DNA of 64,000 nt, from contig NZ_CP054706.1 in NCBI RefSeq assembly GCF_016495865.1, positions 3,534,001-3,598,000 of the forward strand. Reading direction: 5' to 3'. Within the stretch, counting starts at the first letter, position 1. Every line of letters begins with the position of its first letter. This document shows, in pieces, positions 29,974 through 38,750 of this stretch. The DNA is from Salicibibacter cibi (GTDB lineage: Bacteria > Bacillota > Bacilli > Bacillales > Marinococcaceae). Under the pieces are notes generated by a model. The model was not told the DNA's origin and ran no database searches. It worked only from the letters and a program-made list of their open reading frames with translations. Both the position numbers and the translations under genes were made by a program.

Positions 29974-30386
29974 TATCTATTAACACCTGATGCGTGCCTT
30001 TGTTTACGATCAATCTTTATAACTTCTTTCCACGTATCACGAAATTCAGTGATTATGGAAGCTGCTTCTTCCAATGCATTTGCATCATTATTAATATTTG
30101 CCCGTACGAGCGCATCAAGGGAAAAATCGTACAATTGCATCATGTGTTGGGTCGTTTCATTCTCTATCCGCAGCGTGACCATCAGTTCTCGTATGATCTT
30201 TTGCGCTTTCGTGATATTGATGTTTTTTGCTTCATAATCTTTTTTTTCCATGGCATTTGCGGAAAGCCGGATAAATTTCAAACATCCATTATAGAGCATT
30301 AACGTTAACTCTCCGGGAGAAGCTGTTTGAAAAGCATTTTGTTGATATTCGGCATGCGTTTGCGTACCCATTCCCCCATTATACAT
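29973..30386 (-). CDS. fliS: flagellin export chaperone FliS
   Basis: 137 residues, four-helix bundle. The family pattern is clear: AEYQQNAFQTASPGELTLML near 12, YNGCLKFI near 32, and MMQLYDFSLDALVRANIN near 83. FliS binds the flagellin C-terminus in the cytoplasm. ATG 30386 after GGGGGG; 11 bases after the fliD stop. Confidence 0.93.
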   Translation of the reverse strand: MYNGGMGTQTHAEYQQNAFQTASPGELTLMLYNGCLKFIRLSANAMEKKDYEAKNINITKAQKIIRELMVTLRIENETTQHMMQLYDFSLDALVRANINNDANALEEAASIITEFRDTWKEVIKIDRKQRHASGVNR

Positions 30387-30397
30387 TCGTATCCCCC

Positions 30398-32173
30398 CTA
30401 CATCATTTGATTACCGTCACCAAACATAAAGTTCATGAGCATTTGACTTTGGTTGTTCGCTTCGCTGATTGCCTGCTCCATAGCAGTGAATTGGCGCCAA
30501 TACCGATTTTCGATCTGTTCCAAACGCCGATCAAAATTTTCAATCCGATCATCAAGCTGATTAATCTCACGCCCTAATGAGAATTGATGATTCTGATACC
30601 GCCCATTGGACCCCCCAGCTTCCCTGGAAATCGCTTCTTCCATCTCATTGATTGTCTCGCGCAAATTCCCGGCAATGCCATTCTCCGCACCGCTTTGCGA
30701 AAAGAAATTGGACGCTCCTTCCGGATCTTCTTCCACAGCGGAACGTAACACCCCTTCATCAATATCCAATCTGCCGCGCTCCAGATAATCATTCGAAGTC
30801 GTGATCCCCAAGTCACTTAAATGCCCGATATCGGATCCTTCCACATTGACCGTTTCATAAAGATTCTCACGCATTCGGCTCATGAAATTTCCCAGTTGGC
30901 GATCATGGCTTAATAAGCCGCTTTGCGCCTGTTCCTCCCAAAGTTCAATCTCGTGTTCCGTCATGTCTCGGCGTTGTTCATCCGTAAGCGGTGGGTAATC
31001 ACGGTTTCGGCTTTCTCCAAGTTTCTCGTGAACCTCTGTCAGCAAAGCATTATATTCATCCACAAATTCCGTAATGTTTTCCACGATTGCATCTGTGTCC
31101 ACCGATGATGACACGGTGACGGACTCGTCAAATTCATCATGCAAGGTGATCGTTAAATTATCCATAGCGAAGGTGTTGGAGCGACGCTCAGTTTCCAATC
31201 CGTTGATCGTAAAAGAAGCATTTTGCGCTCCTTGATCCGTGTTGTTGCCCAAGTTTAGAAACTCCGTAAAAAAACTGTCGTCATCAAATTCCATTTCTTC
31301 GCCGCCATTTGGATTAAAGATCCCCGTTTCCGTGCGGGAAACGGAAACTTGATCGGAATGGCTATCATAAAAAGCGTTAATGCCAATATCGCTGTTATTA
31401 AATTCATTCAGTACATTTTGCAGACTGTCTTCCTCGGTGATGAACCCTTCATGACGGAGTACCTCTCCGTCTTCTCCGTAGGTCTGGGCACCTGCGAACA
31501 TAAACTGCCTTTCCGAATCATTATCTACATACTGAACTTCGACACGGGCGCTGTTCGCAACGGGTTCTGCAAACGTCAAGGTTTGGTCATCAGCATTTAA
31601 TAACACTTCCCCATCACCGGGCTGTCCACTTCTTATAACTGTATGGGAAACACCATCCACATTTACAATCATAGGATGTTCATCATTCAGCCCTGTTTCT
31701 TCGGCAAATTCAAAAGTATCTGTTTCCCCTTCCCCTCGCAAAAGCTCAGTGTGAACCGTCCCGTTCTCCCAATTTAATCCCTCTACCTCCCCTAATGGCC
31801 GTGAAGGATCGAATGCCCCTTCCTCTTCGCTAATCGCCTCGGTACTCTGCGTCGTAGCCGCCATTGCCAATTGATTGACTTCAGAGACAGTATACTCTGA
31901 ATTACCGGTGCCGGAAGAGGAGGTCACGGAAACGAGCGAATCGTTCGAAGATGTCCCCGTCCGCTGAAGAAAGCTGCTTGGCGTCAGAAGCCGGTCAAAC
32001 ACAGATTCTTCGAAGGCGCTAACCTTCGTGTTAAGTTCACGGTAAGCATCCACTTGCCAATTCGCAAATGTTTGTTCCTGAACATACCTGTCCTGCGGCA
32101 TGCGTTCGGCACGCATTAGATCATCAACCATTTGGTCGATATCCATCCCGGAAGCCATCCCCGTTATTCTCAT
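30398..32173 (-). CDS. fliD: flagellar hook-associated protein 2 (filament cap) FliD
   Basis: 591 residues. N-terminal coiled region MRITGMASGMDIDQMVDDLM is diagnostic, followed by variable acidic D2/D3 domains and a C-terminal heptad region (about 520–580) ending SQMLMNFMFGDGN. Caps the filament and directs flagellin folding. The surface domains are markedly rich in Asp and Glu, in keeping with a salty habitat. In the order flaG–fliD–fliS–fliT. Confidence 0.95.
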   Translation of the reverse strand: MRITGMASGMDIDQMVDDLMRAERMPQDRYVQEQTFANWQVDAYRELNTKVSAFEESVFDRLLTPSSFLQRTGTSSNDSLVSVTSSSGTGNSEYTVSEVNQLAMAATTQSTEAISEEEGAFDPSRPLGEVEGLNWENGTVHTELLRGEGETDTFEFAEETGLNDEHPMIVNVDGVSHTVIRSGQPGDGEVLLNADDQTLTFAEPVANSARVEVQYVDNDSERQFMFAGAQTYGEDGEVLRHEGFITEEDSLQNVLNEFNNSDIGINAFYDSHSDQVSVSRTETGIFNPNGGEEMEFDDDSFFTEFLNLGNNTDQGAQNASFTINGLETERRSNTFAMDNLTITLHDEFDESVTVSSSVDTDAIVENITEFVDEYNALLTEVHEKLGESRNRDYPPLTDEQRRDMTEHEIELWEEQAQSGLLSHDRQLGNFMSRMRENLYETVNVEGSDIGHLSDLGITTSNDYLERGRLDIDEGVLRSAVEEDPEGASNFFSQSGAENGIAGNLRETINEMEEAISREAGGSNGRYQNHQFSLGREINQLDDRIENFDRRLEQIENRYWRQFTAMEQAISEANNQSQMLMNFMFGDGNQMM

Positions 32174-32214
32174 TTGCCATTCACATCCTCAGTAAAATAT
32201 CAGGTCACAAAAAA

Positions 32215-32553
32215 TTACCATTGTTCATCCACGATTATACCTGCTTGTTTTAAAATGGCCGCTGTCATGTCAAGCAGCTTTTCAGGTGGAATTTCTCGCA
32301 ATATTTCCTCGGAAAAACGCTCGACCACATGCACATAAATACGATCCAAATCCTCGTGAATATTAAATCGTAACGACGTCGGCGTTCTTTCCAGAATGTC
32401 GTTGAATTCTTCAATGTAGCCCTCCATTTGCTCCTGCCCGATCCCATCGTTTTTTTTCTCCATCCTTTGTGCATGCTCATTCGCCAACGATAAAAACCGT
32501 TGCATAGGAAACGTGCTTCCACCTCCTGCGGAAGTGATTTGACTGGAATCCAT
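32215..32553 (-). CDS. flaG: FlaG family flagellar protein (YvyC-like)
   Basis: 112 residues with the FlaG core: SLRFNIHEDLDRIYVHVVER near 60, then IPPEKLLDMTAAILKQAGII. FlaG influences filament length in several bacteria. ATG 32553 has GGAGGGG upstream. In a sigma-D-type operon with fliD and fliS. Confidence 0.9.
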   Translation of the reverse strand: MDSSQITSAGGGSTFPMQRFLSLANEHAQRMEKKNDGIGQEQMEGYIEEFNDILERTPTSLRFNIHEDLDRIYVHVVERFSEEILREIPPEKLLDMTAAILKQAGIIVDEQW

Positions 32554-32641
32554 GATCGCCCCTCCTGGTTTTCTGGATCAACACTAAAATCAATGGTGAA
32601 GTGCTGGGTTTCTTTGTTATTTTTCACTTGCATCCTTCCTG

Positions 32642-32986
32642 CTATTTCGGAAACAACCCTTCCTGAAACCGTTTTAAGGCCGGAATCAAATGGTATTCCA
32701 GCATCTCCATCGCCTTCTCGTACTGTTCAAATTCCACCGCCGTTTTTGCATCTTGAAGCTCGCGTTTTACCCGTGTGAGGCGTGCCTTTATATTCCCCTT
32801 TTGTCTATGTCCGTCTATGGTTAAAGCTGTAATCTCCAACTGTTCATAACTACCCATCATTTGTTCGAATAATTGCAACATCTGTTCCTTGCTGTTTTGC
32901 TCCATCTTACGCAAACTTTCTTCCATCTCGTTAATTAAGTGATCGCAAGTAAAAATGACTCTTTTAAACATGCCCCCATCATTCAT
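32642..32986 (-). CDS. unknown helical protein heading the fliD operon, 114 residues
   Basis: All-helical and highly charged (MEESLRKMEQNSKEQMLQLF; MEMLEYHLIPALKRFQEGLF), with no signal or membrane segment. It begins about 60 bases after a near-perfect sigma-D promoter and precedes flaG, so it is very likely a flagellar-regulon gene, perhaps a small export chaperone judging by size and helicity. I do not recognise its family. The start may be ATG 32986 or the Met five codons later. Confidence 0.7.
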   Translation of the reverse strand: MNDGGMFKRVIFTCDHLINEMEESLRKMEQNSKEQMLQLFEQMMGSYEQLEITALTIDGHRQKGNIKARLTRVKRELQDAKTAVEFEQYEKAMEMLEYHLIPALKRFQEGLFPK

Positions 32987-33052
32987 TTGTTTTCATCCCC
33001 ATTACCCTATTTTCAGTTCTTTTATGATCGTTCACCAGTGGTCTTACTATTC

Positions 33053-33079
33053 TTATCGGCGATAAGTGCCAAACGTTTA
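33053..33079 (-). promoter_or_regulatory. sigma-D (SigD/FliA) promoter of the orf114–flaG–fliD–fliS–fliT operon
   Basis: Minus strand TAAA (33076–33079), 15-base spacer, GCCGATAA (33053–33060): an exact match to the flagellar sigma-28 consensus with ideal spacing. Confidence 0.85.
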
Positions 33080-33155
33080 GATCCCTTCCATTATATTTAT
33101 AATTCTCATAATAAGAATTTTGAAATATTATCTTTTAATTAGGTCATTTATCCAT

Positions 33156-33161
33156 TATAAT
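33156..33161 (+). promoter_or_regulatory. -10 box of the comK promoter
   Basis: TATAAT 35 bases upstream of the comK ATG; the -35 region is weak (TTTTAA at 33133–33138, 17-base spacer), as expected for an activated promoter. The nearby AAATATTATCTTTT is only a degenerate ComK box. Confidence 0.45.
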
Positions 33162-33195
33162 AGAACCAAATATAAATTATAGGGTGATAAGACCT

Positions 33196-33651
33196 ATGGA
33201 GAAATCAATGAAGGCGATGTACCGGGTTAGCGCCAAAACAATGGCAATCTTGCCGGCTACACAAGGTTCGATCATTTATGAGCGAGGACAAACGGTTGTG
33301 TATTGCCGTGAGCGACCGTTACACATCATTCGACGATCATGTTTGGATGGGGGAGCATCGTTGGAAGGAAGGTTAGATGCCGTGCGGCATAAAACAAAGC
33401 TGGCGAGGAAGCTCCCCATACCGGTTAATGTGGAAGAAAATTGGTTTGCGTTTCCAACATCAGGATTACGCGATCATGATTGTTGCTGGGTATTCTACCA
33501 TCACATTGATACTGTTGTAGCTTCCCATGGAGGATTATGCAATATTTTTTTCCATGACCAACAAATGATTTCCGTAAGGAAAAGTCTGTACACGCTACAT
33601 AGACAAATGCAACGGACAGGCTGGGTAATGTCATTGTTTCTATTCCGATAA
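33196..33651 (+). CDS. comK: competence transcription factor ComK
   Basis: Master activator of DNA-uptake genes. 151 residues. Recognised from the ComK pattern: TMAILPATQGSIIYERGQTV, then RPLHIIRRSCLDGGASLEGR, FAFPTSGLRDHDCCWVFYHH, and the C-terminal SLYTLHRQMQRTGWVMSLFL. ATG 33196 with AGGGTGA upstream; GTG 33184 in frame is possible. It lies alone on the plus strand inside the flagellar cluster, an unusual place for it. Targets in the window would include comFA/comFC and ssbB. Confidence 0.88.
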   Translation: MEKSMKAMYRVSAKTMAILPATQGSIIYERGQTVVYCRERPLHIIRRSCLDGGASLEGRLDAVRHKTKLARKLPIPVNVEENWFAFPTSGLRDHDCCWVFYHHIDTVVASHGGLCNIFFHDQQMISVRKSLYTLHRQMQRTGWVMSLFLFR

Positions 33652-33680
33652 CGCATCGGGGTCCATGGGCGATGCTCCAA

Positions 33681-33742
33681 CATTGTTAAATGGAATCCGA
33701 ACCAAATAATCGTCCGGACTCCATTTATCAATTTTAACAATG
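33681..33742. repeat. inverted repeat between convergent comK and the LuxR gene
   Basis: The left arm CATTGTTAAATGGAATCCG pairs with a right arm that reads, reverse-complemented, CATTGTTAAAA, ten extra bases, then AATGGAGTCCGG. No clear T-run follows on either side. It may be a bidirectional terminator or a transcript-processing structure. Confidence 0.5.
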
Positions 33743-33768
33743 GCTCACAGGAATCAGTGCGCAGTGCG

Positions 33769-34500
33769 CTAACTGTAACGTAGCCACCCCAGTTCTATGA
33801 CTCGTTTTACCGTATGGGTGCGATCATTGGCATCCATTTTTTTCGTTATTTGACTGACATGATTATTAACTGTGGACACCGATAAATAATCGTCTTCGGC
33901 AATTTTTCGGTTGCTTTTTCCTTTTAACAGAGCATCAAGTACCCGACATTCCGAAGCGGTAAGCTTTTCCGATGCCTGTGCATTATCCAAGTAAAGAACC
34001 CCTTCATCATGACCGGCAATCGCGGATGGATCATGGTCTTCTTTACCGGAATTGCTCCGTCGCACAGCTTGTAACAAATCGTTCTGCAACAATGGATCCA
34101 CATACGTTTTATACAATCGTGCCACAGAAAAATGTTGGATCATTTGCCGAAATGATTGGTTGATCGAAAACAAGATCATAACTTCTGAATCCATCGTTCT
34201 CTCCATCAAACCCGGAGAATGGGGAGGAATAATCGCGCACAGACGGTATGCGTTCGCTAAAGCATGCAACACCCCGCTTTCCAACAATCGAAAACTCTCT
34301 TCCGCTGATAAAACAATCACCTTTTCTTGACTTAGCGGCTTCTTCTTCGGCAAACGTCTGTGAAATTCTGCAGAATATCCATTCTCCTGTAAGGCCGTTA
34401 GTAAATAATCATCATTTTTTTGGCCACTAAGCTGCAACCATAAATACGAGCATAGTGACGTGGGATTTTCTCCCAAATGATGTTGAGTTCTCCTCAGCAT
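33769..34500 (-). CDS. LuxR-type HTH transcriptional regulator
   Basis: 243 residues. The C-terminal LuxR/GerE HTH is clear from about 178 (LTASECRVLDALLKGKSNRK, then VSTVNNHVSQITKKMDANDR). The N-terminal 170 residues do not show the Asp pocket or phospho-acceptor Asp of a normal receiver, so any signal is probably not phosphotransfer, resembling CsgD- or GerE-like regulators. ATG 34500 follows GAGGAGG. It sits between comK and csrA; a role in motility or competence choice is an inference from place. Confidence 0.8.
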   Translation of the reverse strand: MLRRTQHHLGENPTSLCSYLWLQLSGQKNDDYLLTALQENGYSAEFHRRLPKKKPLSQEKVIVLSAEESFRLLESGVLHALANAYRLCAIIPPHSPGLMERTMDSEVMILFSINQSFRQMIQHFSVARLYKTYVDPLLQNDLLQAVRRSNSGKEDHDPSAIAGHDEGVLYLDNAQASEKLTASECRVLDALLKGKSNRKIAEDDYLSVSTVNNHVSQITKKMDANDRTHTVKRVIELGWLRYS

Positions 34501-34699
34501 CAAGAGTTTCCTCCTCTATATGTACATGTTAAATAAACGCTTGTTTAAATATCGTAATTTTCGCATGCATAAATTGGATTTCCTTTCCATCTGCAAATCG
34601 TAGCAATGATTTCCCTAAGCAACAAGGGACGATAATCATCGTTGAATACTGTGAAAATTTAGGAAAAATGATCTTAACGCTGAGAAAAAAGACCTGCAT

Positions 34700-34921
34700 T
34701 TATTCATTAAGCGATAGCGACGATGGGATTTTCGCCGAAGAAATGACAGCAACTTTATTTTCTTCCTGGATAGAATCATAGATTTCTTTCCGGTGAATGT
34801 CCACATGTTTCGGTGCGTCTATGCCTAATTTCACTTGATCTCCTTCAATACTGACAATTTTCACTTCAATTCCATCGCCGATTTGAATCGATTCGTCATG
34901 TTTGCGAGTTAATATGAGCAT
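34700..34921 (-). CDS. csrA: carbon storage regulator CsrA
   Basis: Small dimeric RNA-binding protein; in Bacillus it represses flagellin translation and is held by FliW. 73 residues beginning [20 protein letters not shown], with the RNA-binding [10 protein letters not shown] region at the end. AAAGGAG lies 14 bases before the ATG. Normally directly behind fliW; here a 285-base MITE separates them, so its transcription must cross that element or start within it. Confidence 0.95.
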   Translation of the reverse strand: MLILTRKHDESIQIGDGIEVKIVSIEGDQVKLGIDAPKHVDIHRKEIYDSIQEENKVAVISSAKIPSSLSLNE

Positions 34922-34953
34922 GCTGGGGAGACGACTCCTTTCTTTGGTAGGTA

Positions 34954-35238
34954 GGGATTGCTGAACAACTTGCAGCTATCAGCTGAAGCCGGGATGTCGC
35001 TTCCATGGCTTCGCTTTCCGCGGACGAACGGTCAAGCCTCCTCGCGCAAAACCGGCGCTTCCGGGTCTTGACGCGTCCGTTTTTCCGCTGGAGGCTCGCC
35101 ATTGCAGCACCATCCCTCCGTACGTTGCCAGACGTGCAAGGGTTTTTTGCTTATAGGATGGATTTCCTTGCATCCAACTTTGACAACAGCAACGGAAAAT
35201 GCTTATGTGCCAGTCTTTTTCCGTTATTCAGCAGTCCC
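34954..35238. mobile_element. MITE-like element, copy 3 (285 bp), between fliW and csrA
   Basis: Ends GGGATTGCTGAACAA and TTATTCAGCAGTCCC. The flanks are TAGGTA on the left and TACCTC on the right, so the 6-base duplication seen at the other copies is not intact here, only TA. The right end is 17 bases past the fliW stop and the left end 33 bases from the csrA start. Confidence 0.83.
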
Positions 35239-35255
35239 TACCTCCATAAGTGCAA

Positions 35256-35717
35256 CTAAGGCTTTCGCCATAAAGCTTGGTGAAAACCCAAGTTTTCTAA
35301 CAAGAGTGGGAATTGCCGAGAGTATTCGCTATCTTGCAAGATATATTGCTTGCCCTTTTTTGAATCCACATTTAAAACAAGAGGCGCCGCCATATTCGCC
35401 GTCGAAGTCTCAAAAGGGTCTTTTATCGTGAGGATCGTCCATAAGGAAGCCTGTTTTGTATTCGTTAACTGCAAGGGCTCGGTCACGGACGAAGGCAACT
35501 CTATTTGGTAATCCGGGAAAACAGAAAAGATTTCACAAACGAGAAAGGCCAATTCCACCGTATGAACCGATTGCAATACGTGAAACGGACCTCTATAAGG
35601 CTGTAAGATCCAACGTGTTTCATTTTCAAAGGCCGGTAATCCATTTGGAAAATCAATCACCTCTGATTCAGAGACCTCAATTTCTCCGCTATACGTCGTT
35701 GAGATTCTCAATCTCAT
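35256..35717 (-). CDS. fliW: flagellar assembly factor FliW
   Basis: Binds CsrA and flagellin, coupling flagellin translation to export. 153 residues; core ISTTYSGEIEVSESEVIDFP and FPNGLPAFENETRWIL are typical. The start may be ATG 35717 or TTG 35711 (the latter has better spacing to AAAGGAAGG and fits the family N-terminus). The last 13 residues (ENLGFHQALWRKP) are encoded entirely by a short hairpin repeat also found at 18066 and 48297, so the native C-terminus may have been replaced. Confidence 0.92.
   Translation of the reverse strand: MRLRISTTYSGEIEVSESEVIDFPNGLPAFENETRWILQPYRGPFHVLQSVHTVELAFLVCEIFSVFPDYQIELPSSVTEPLQLTNTKQASLWTILTIKDPFETSTANMAAPLVLNVDSKKGKQYILQDSEYSRQFPLLLENLGFHQALWRKP
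35257..35300 (+). repeat. short hairpin repeat, copy 2 of 3, overlapping the fliW 3' end
   Basis: Plus strand reads AAGGCTTTCGCCATAAAGC, then TTGGTGAAAACCCAAG and TTTTCTAA. Corresponds to the copies at 18066 and 48297. Confidence 0.7.
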
Positions 35718-35769
35718 CCTTCCTTTCTCTTCGCGCAATTGCCATCATATATTTTACCATGTTTTCGAC

Positions 35770-35799
35770 AAAAAAAAGAAGCAAACCAACGAGGTTTGC
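35770..35799 (-). terminator. terminator after flgL
   Basis: Minus strand: GCAAACC / GGTTTGC stem with a 5-base loop followed by TTCTTTTTTT. It ends the flgM–flgL unit before fliW–csrA. Confidence 0.85.
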
Positions 35800-35834
35800 C
35801 GGTACGGACTGATAAATCAAACATGAAACGAATA

Positions 35835-36722
35835 TTACCTTAGGAAATCCATCAAACTTGGTTGGATAATGCGTGCACCTGCCGACAATGCAGCTTGGTG
35901 CAAACTTTCTTGAGTGACGAGATCCATAATAACCTCGGCGACATCCGCATCTTCATTATCGGACATGATCCGTGTGGCAATCTCGTTCTGGTCCCCTAAG
36001 CGATCCTCGATCATTTCAACCCTGTTTACCCGTGCACCGAGTTTCGCTTCAACGCGCAATACTTCATCCAAATGCCCGTCAATGGTTTCTAAAAAAGCGT
36101 CGAATGTTTCGTCGGACGTGTCAGGGTCTTCAAGTTTGCTTTCAAGCGTTTGTAGATCAGTGAACATCTCCTCATGGAACACTTGATCAGCAGATACGTT
36201 AATCGGAACTTCAACGCCATCCATCAATTCGAGTGTGACCTCACCCGCGTCCGTGTCTGGATTCGGGAAAATTCCTTCCGCAAGATCCACAGGTGGATTT
36301 GCCGTATCTGTTCCATTAAAAATATATTTGTTGTTTACTTGCGTGTTCGCCAAATCTTCGATATGGCTGATGAGCTGGCCAACTTCTTCAGCCATCGCCT
36401 GCCGCTGGGTTTCATCATACGTATCATTGGAAGCTTGTACAATAATTTCCCGCATTTGTTGCATCGCCTGATTTACTGTATCAAGAGAACTGTCAGCACT
36501 TTCCATCCATGTTTTTGCTTCCGAAACATTTCGCTCGTATTGCTCAATCCCACGCAATTCTGTGCGATGACGCATGCTGCTCGTGGCCACCACCGGGTCT
36601 TGGGACGGGCGATTAATCTTTTTTCCGGTGGAAAGCTGCTCCTGTAAATTTGCGAGTTTCCCATTGTTCTTTTGTATATTCGTGAGCGTTTGGCTGGAAA
36701 CCATCGACTGCGTGACCCGCAT
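35835..36722 (-). CDS. flgL: flagellar hook-associated protein 3 FlgL
   Basis: 295 residues. N-terminus MRVTQSMVSSQTLTNIQKNN and the flagellin-like QEQLSTGKKINRPSQDPV are typical of FlgL; the C-terminus forms the matching helix ending IQPSLMDFLR. Junction protein between FlgK and filament. ATG 36722 follows GAAAGGAGGAG; it starts 20 bases after the flgK stop. Confidence 0.94.
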   Translation of the reverse strand: MRVTQSMVSSQTLTNIQKNNGKLANLQEQLSTGKKINRPSQDPVVATSSMRHRTELRGIEQYERNVSEAKTWMESADSSLDTVNQAMQQMREIIVQASNDTYDETQRQAMAEEVGQLISHIEDLANTQVNNKYIFNGTDTANPPVDLAEGIFPNPDTDAGEVTLELMDGVEVPINVSADQVFHEEMFTDLQTLESKLEDPDTSDETFDAFLETIDGHLDEVLRVEAKLGARVNRVEMIEDRLGDQNEIATRIMSDNEDADVAEVIMDLVTQESLHQAALSAGARIIQPSLMDFLR

Positions 36723-36741
36723 GCGTTCTCCTCCTTTCAAT

Positions 36742-38217
36742 TTATCGTCCGACAATGCCCATCTGATTAATCACTTGCTCCAACATCTCATCAATCACCG
36801 TAACCATCCGCGAAGAGGCATTGTACGCATGCTGAAATTGAATCATATTCGTCATTTCTTCGTCGAGGGAGACACTGCTCACCGATTGACGGTTCATTTC
36901 AATCGTATCGCGGCGCACCATGGACGTTTCGTTCATAGTACGGGCCTCATCCACTTCAATTGCCATCTCCCCGATGATGCTCTGATAGGTGGAGTCAAAA
37001 CCGGAGTCTTCTCTTGCATTCGCCAAAGCCAAAGCATTGGAACCATCACCGTCGTTATTGCTTTGTGCAGCAGCAATTAAGTCGGTGTCGTCCATTATGT
37101 CCTGGTTCACACTTAGTACACCCTCATCATCGAGATCAAAGAAATTCATTCCCTGATCCCCATTTAAATCGACACCCTCTTGATGAACATCATTAAATTC
37201 ACCAATGAAAGCCGTCATCAAATGATTTAAATCTGTGATTTTACTCTGATATAGACCGTCCTCTTCTCCATAACCGAATGCATCCACCAGGGCACCCAAC
37301 TTTCCGTGATGATCGCCCAAAAGCTCAAGATCAGCCCCAAAATTGATGCTTTCTACCACGCTTTCTTCATCATCTTTTTCCACAGCAAGTTCAAGATGGC
37401 CTTCATTTCCACTTTCTCCTTGAACAATTGCAACGCCATCACCATCTCCGAGACGATTCCCATCATCATCAACTACGTAGACGCTAATCCCACCTTCTGC
37501 GGCGGGATGTGTATGTGAGCCCGGATTTTCAGGTTCAATTTCAATGTTGATATACTCGGACAATTCGTCAATGACCCGGTCACGTTGATCATAGAGGTCG
37601 TTCGGTATTTGCCCTTGGGCTTCGATTTGTGCGATCTCTTCATTTAAATCATTCGTTTGTGCCAGCAGGCCATTTACAACTTTTACGGATGTGTCTATTT
37701 CGTCCTCAATCCCACGTTTATTCGTTTGCATCGAGCCCACCATATGATTATATGTATCGGCAAGTGCAGCGGCGCGCTGTGCGGTAATCTCCCGGGTACT
37801 GGCATCATCGGGGTTTGCCGACAGGTCGTGTAACGACCCCCAAAATTCGTCCATCGCCTCTGCCAAAAGCCCGGTTTCGGATTGTTCATTCATAACCTCT
37901 TCCATGCGCTTCATAGCGGTTAGCGTTTGTTCCCAGTATCCGGCATTTGCATTCTCCTCCCGGTACTGTGCATCAAGAAAGTGCTCTCGAACACGTTCGA
38001 TATTTTCTACATCCACTCCCGTTCCTACTTGGCCGGGGATGGAAGGCGCATTTTTGCCAGGTGCCGGATAAGCCTGGGAGGCGTTGAAATTCACACGTTG
38101 CCGTGTATACCCTTCCGTGTTTGCATTGGCAATATTATGGCCGGTCGTTTTTAAAGCTGATTGTTGTCCCATTAATCCTTTATATGCAGCTTGTAGTCCA
38201 TGAAACGTCGAGGTCAT
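36742..38217 (-). CDS. flgK: flagellar hook-associated protein 1 FlgK
   Basis: 491 residues. N-terminal rod/hook motif LKTTGHNIANANTEGYTRQR near 22; an acidic variable centre (DDDGNRLGDGDGVAIVQGES); C-terminal helix SVSLDEEMTNMIQFQHAYNA. Joins hook to filament. Order flgM–flgN–flgK–flgL as in Bacillus. Confidence 0.95.
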   Translation of the reverse strand: MTSTFHGLQAAYKGLMGQQSALKTTGHNIANANTEGYTRQRVNFNASQAYPAPGKNAPSIPGQVGTGVDVENIERVREHFLDAQYREENANAGYWEQTLTAMKRMEEVMNEQSETGLLAEAMDEFWGSLHDLSANPDDASTREITAQRAAALADTYNHMVGSMQTNKRGIEDEIDTSVKVVNGLLAQTNDLNEEIAQIEAQGQIPNDLYDQRDRVIDELSEYINIEIEPENPGSHTHPAAEGGISVYVVDDDGNRLGDGDGVAIVQGESGNEGHLELAVEKDDEESVVESINFGADLELLGDHHGKLGALVDAFGYGEEDGLYQSKITDLNHLMTAFIGEFNDVHQEGVDLNGDQGMNFFDLDDEGVLSVNQDIMDDTDLIAAAQSNNDGDGSNALALANAREDSGFDSTYQSIIGEMAIEVDEARTMNETSMVRRDTIEMNRQSVSSVSLDEEMTNMIQFQHAYNASSRMVTVIDEMLEQVINQMGIVGR

Positions 38218-38244
38218 TGCTTATGGATGCCTCCTTTTTGTTCT

Positions 38245-38745
38245 TCACGCCCTGGAATCGAACGTCGAAAACCGTTCGTGCTCATTCGTTGTCTTCGTAT
38301 TGGCAGTCGATGTGTACATCGTATAATCTTCAAGTCGGATGGCATCCAACATTGCGCCTACAATCGCAAGCCCATCATTCAACAATTGCTGATTGAGATC
38401 ATTCTTATCTTGCAAATGGCGGATTGCCGTCTGTAATCTATCCCGTTGTTCCTCCACTTCCAAACGTTCCTTCTCCGGCACATGAGAAATCCACTGCATC
38501 ATGGGAGCATCTGTTTCAAGATGTGGGCAATGACGGCCAATGAACGTTGCCACGAAACGTCGGCGTTCCTTATCCAATTGCCGAAGCGTCCGCACTTCCC
38601 CTTGTTCAAGACGCACAATTTCTTCAAGGGTTTTATGGTCGGATCTTTGAATGGCTCTCGTTTTCTTGCCGGCGAGCGTTAACAAGTACTCGTGATGTTT
38701 ATTCAGGTTTTCGAGGCTTTCTTTCAGCGCCGCAATTTCATTCAT
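38245..38745 (-). CDS. flgN: FlgN-family export chaperone for FlgK/FlgL (YvyG-like)
   Basis: 166 residues, helical, with the FlgN pattern (LKESLENLNKHHEYLLTLAG; RDRLQTAIRHLQDKNDLNQQ). It lies directly upstream of flgK, its client. The C-terminus is polar and less conserved. Confidence 0.88.
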   Translation of the reverse strand: MNEIAALKESLENLNKHHEYLLTLAGKKTRAIQRSDHKTLEEIVRLEQGEVRTLRQLDKERRRFVATFIGRHCPHLETDAPMMQWISHVPEKERLEVEEQRDRLQTAIRHLQDKNDLNQQLLNDGLAIVGAMLDAIRLEDYTMYTSTANTKTTNEHERFSTFDSRA

Positions 38746-38750
38746 TTCTG

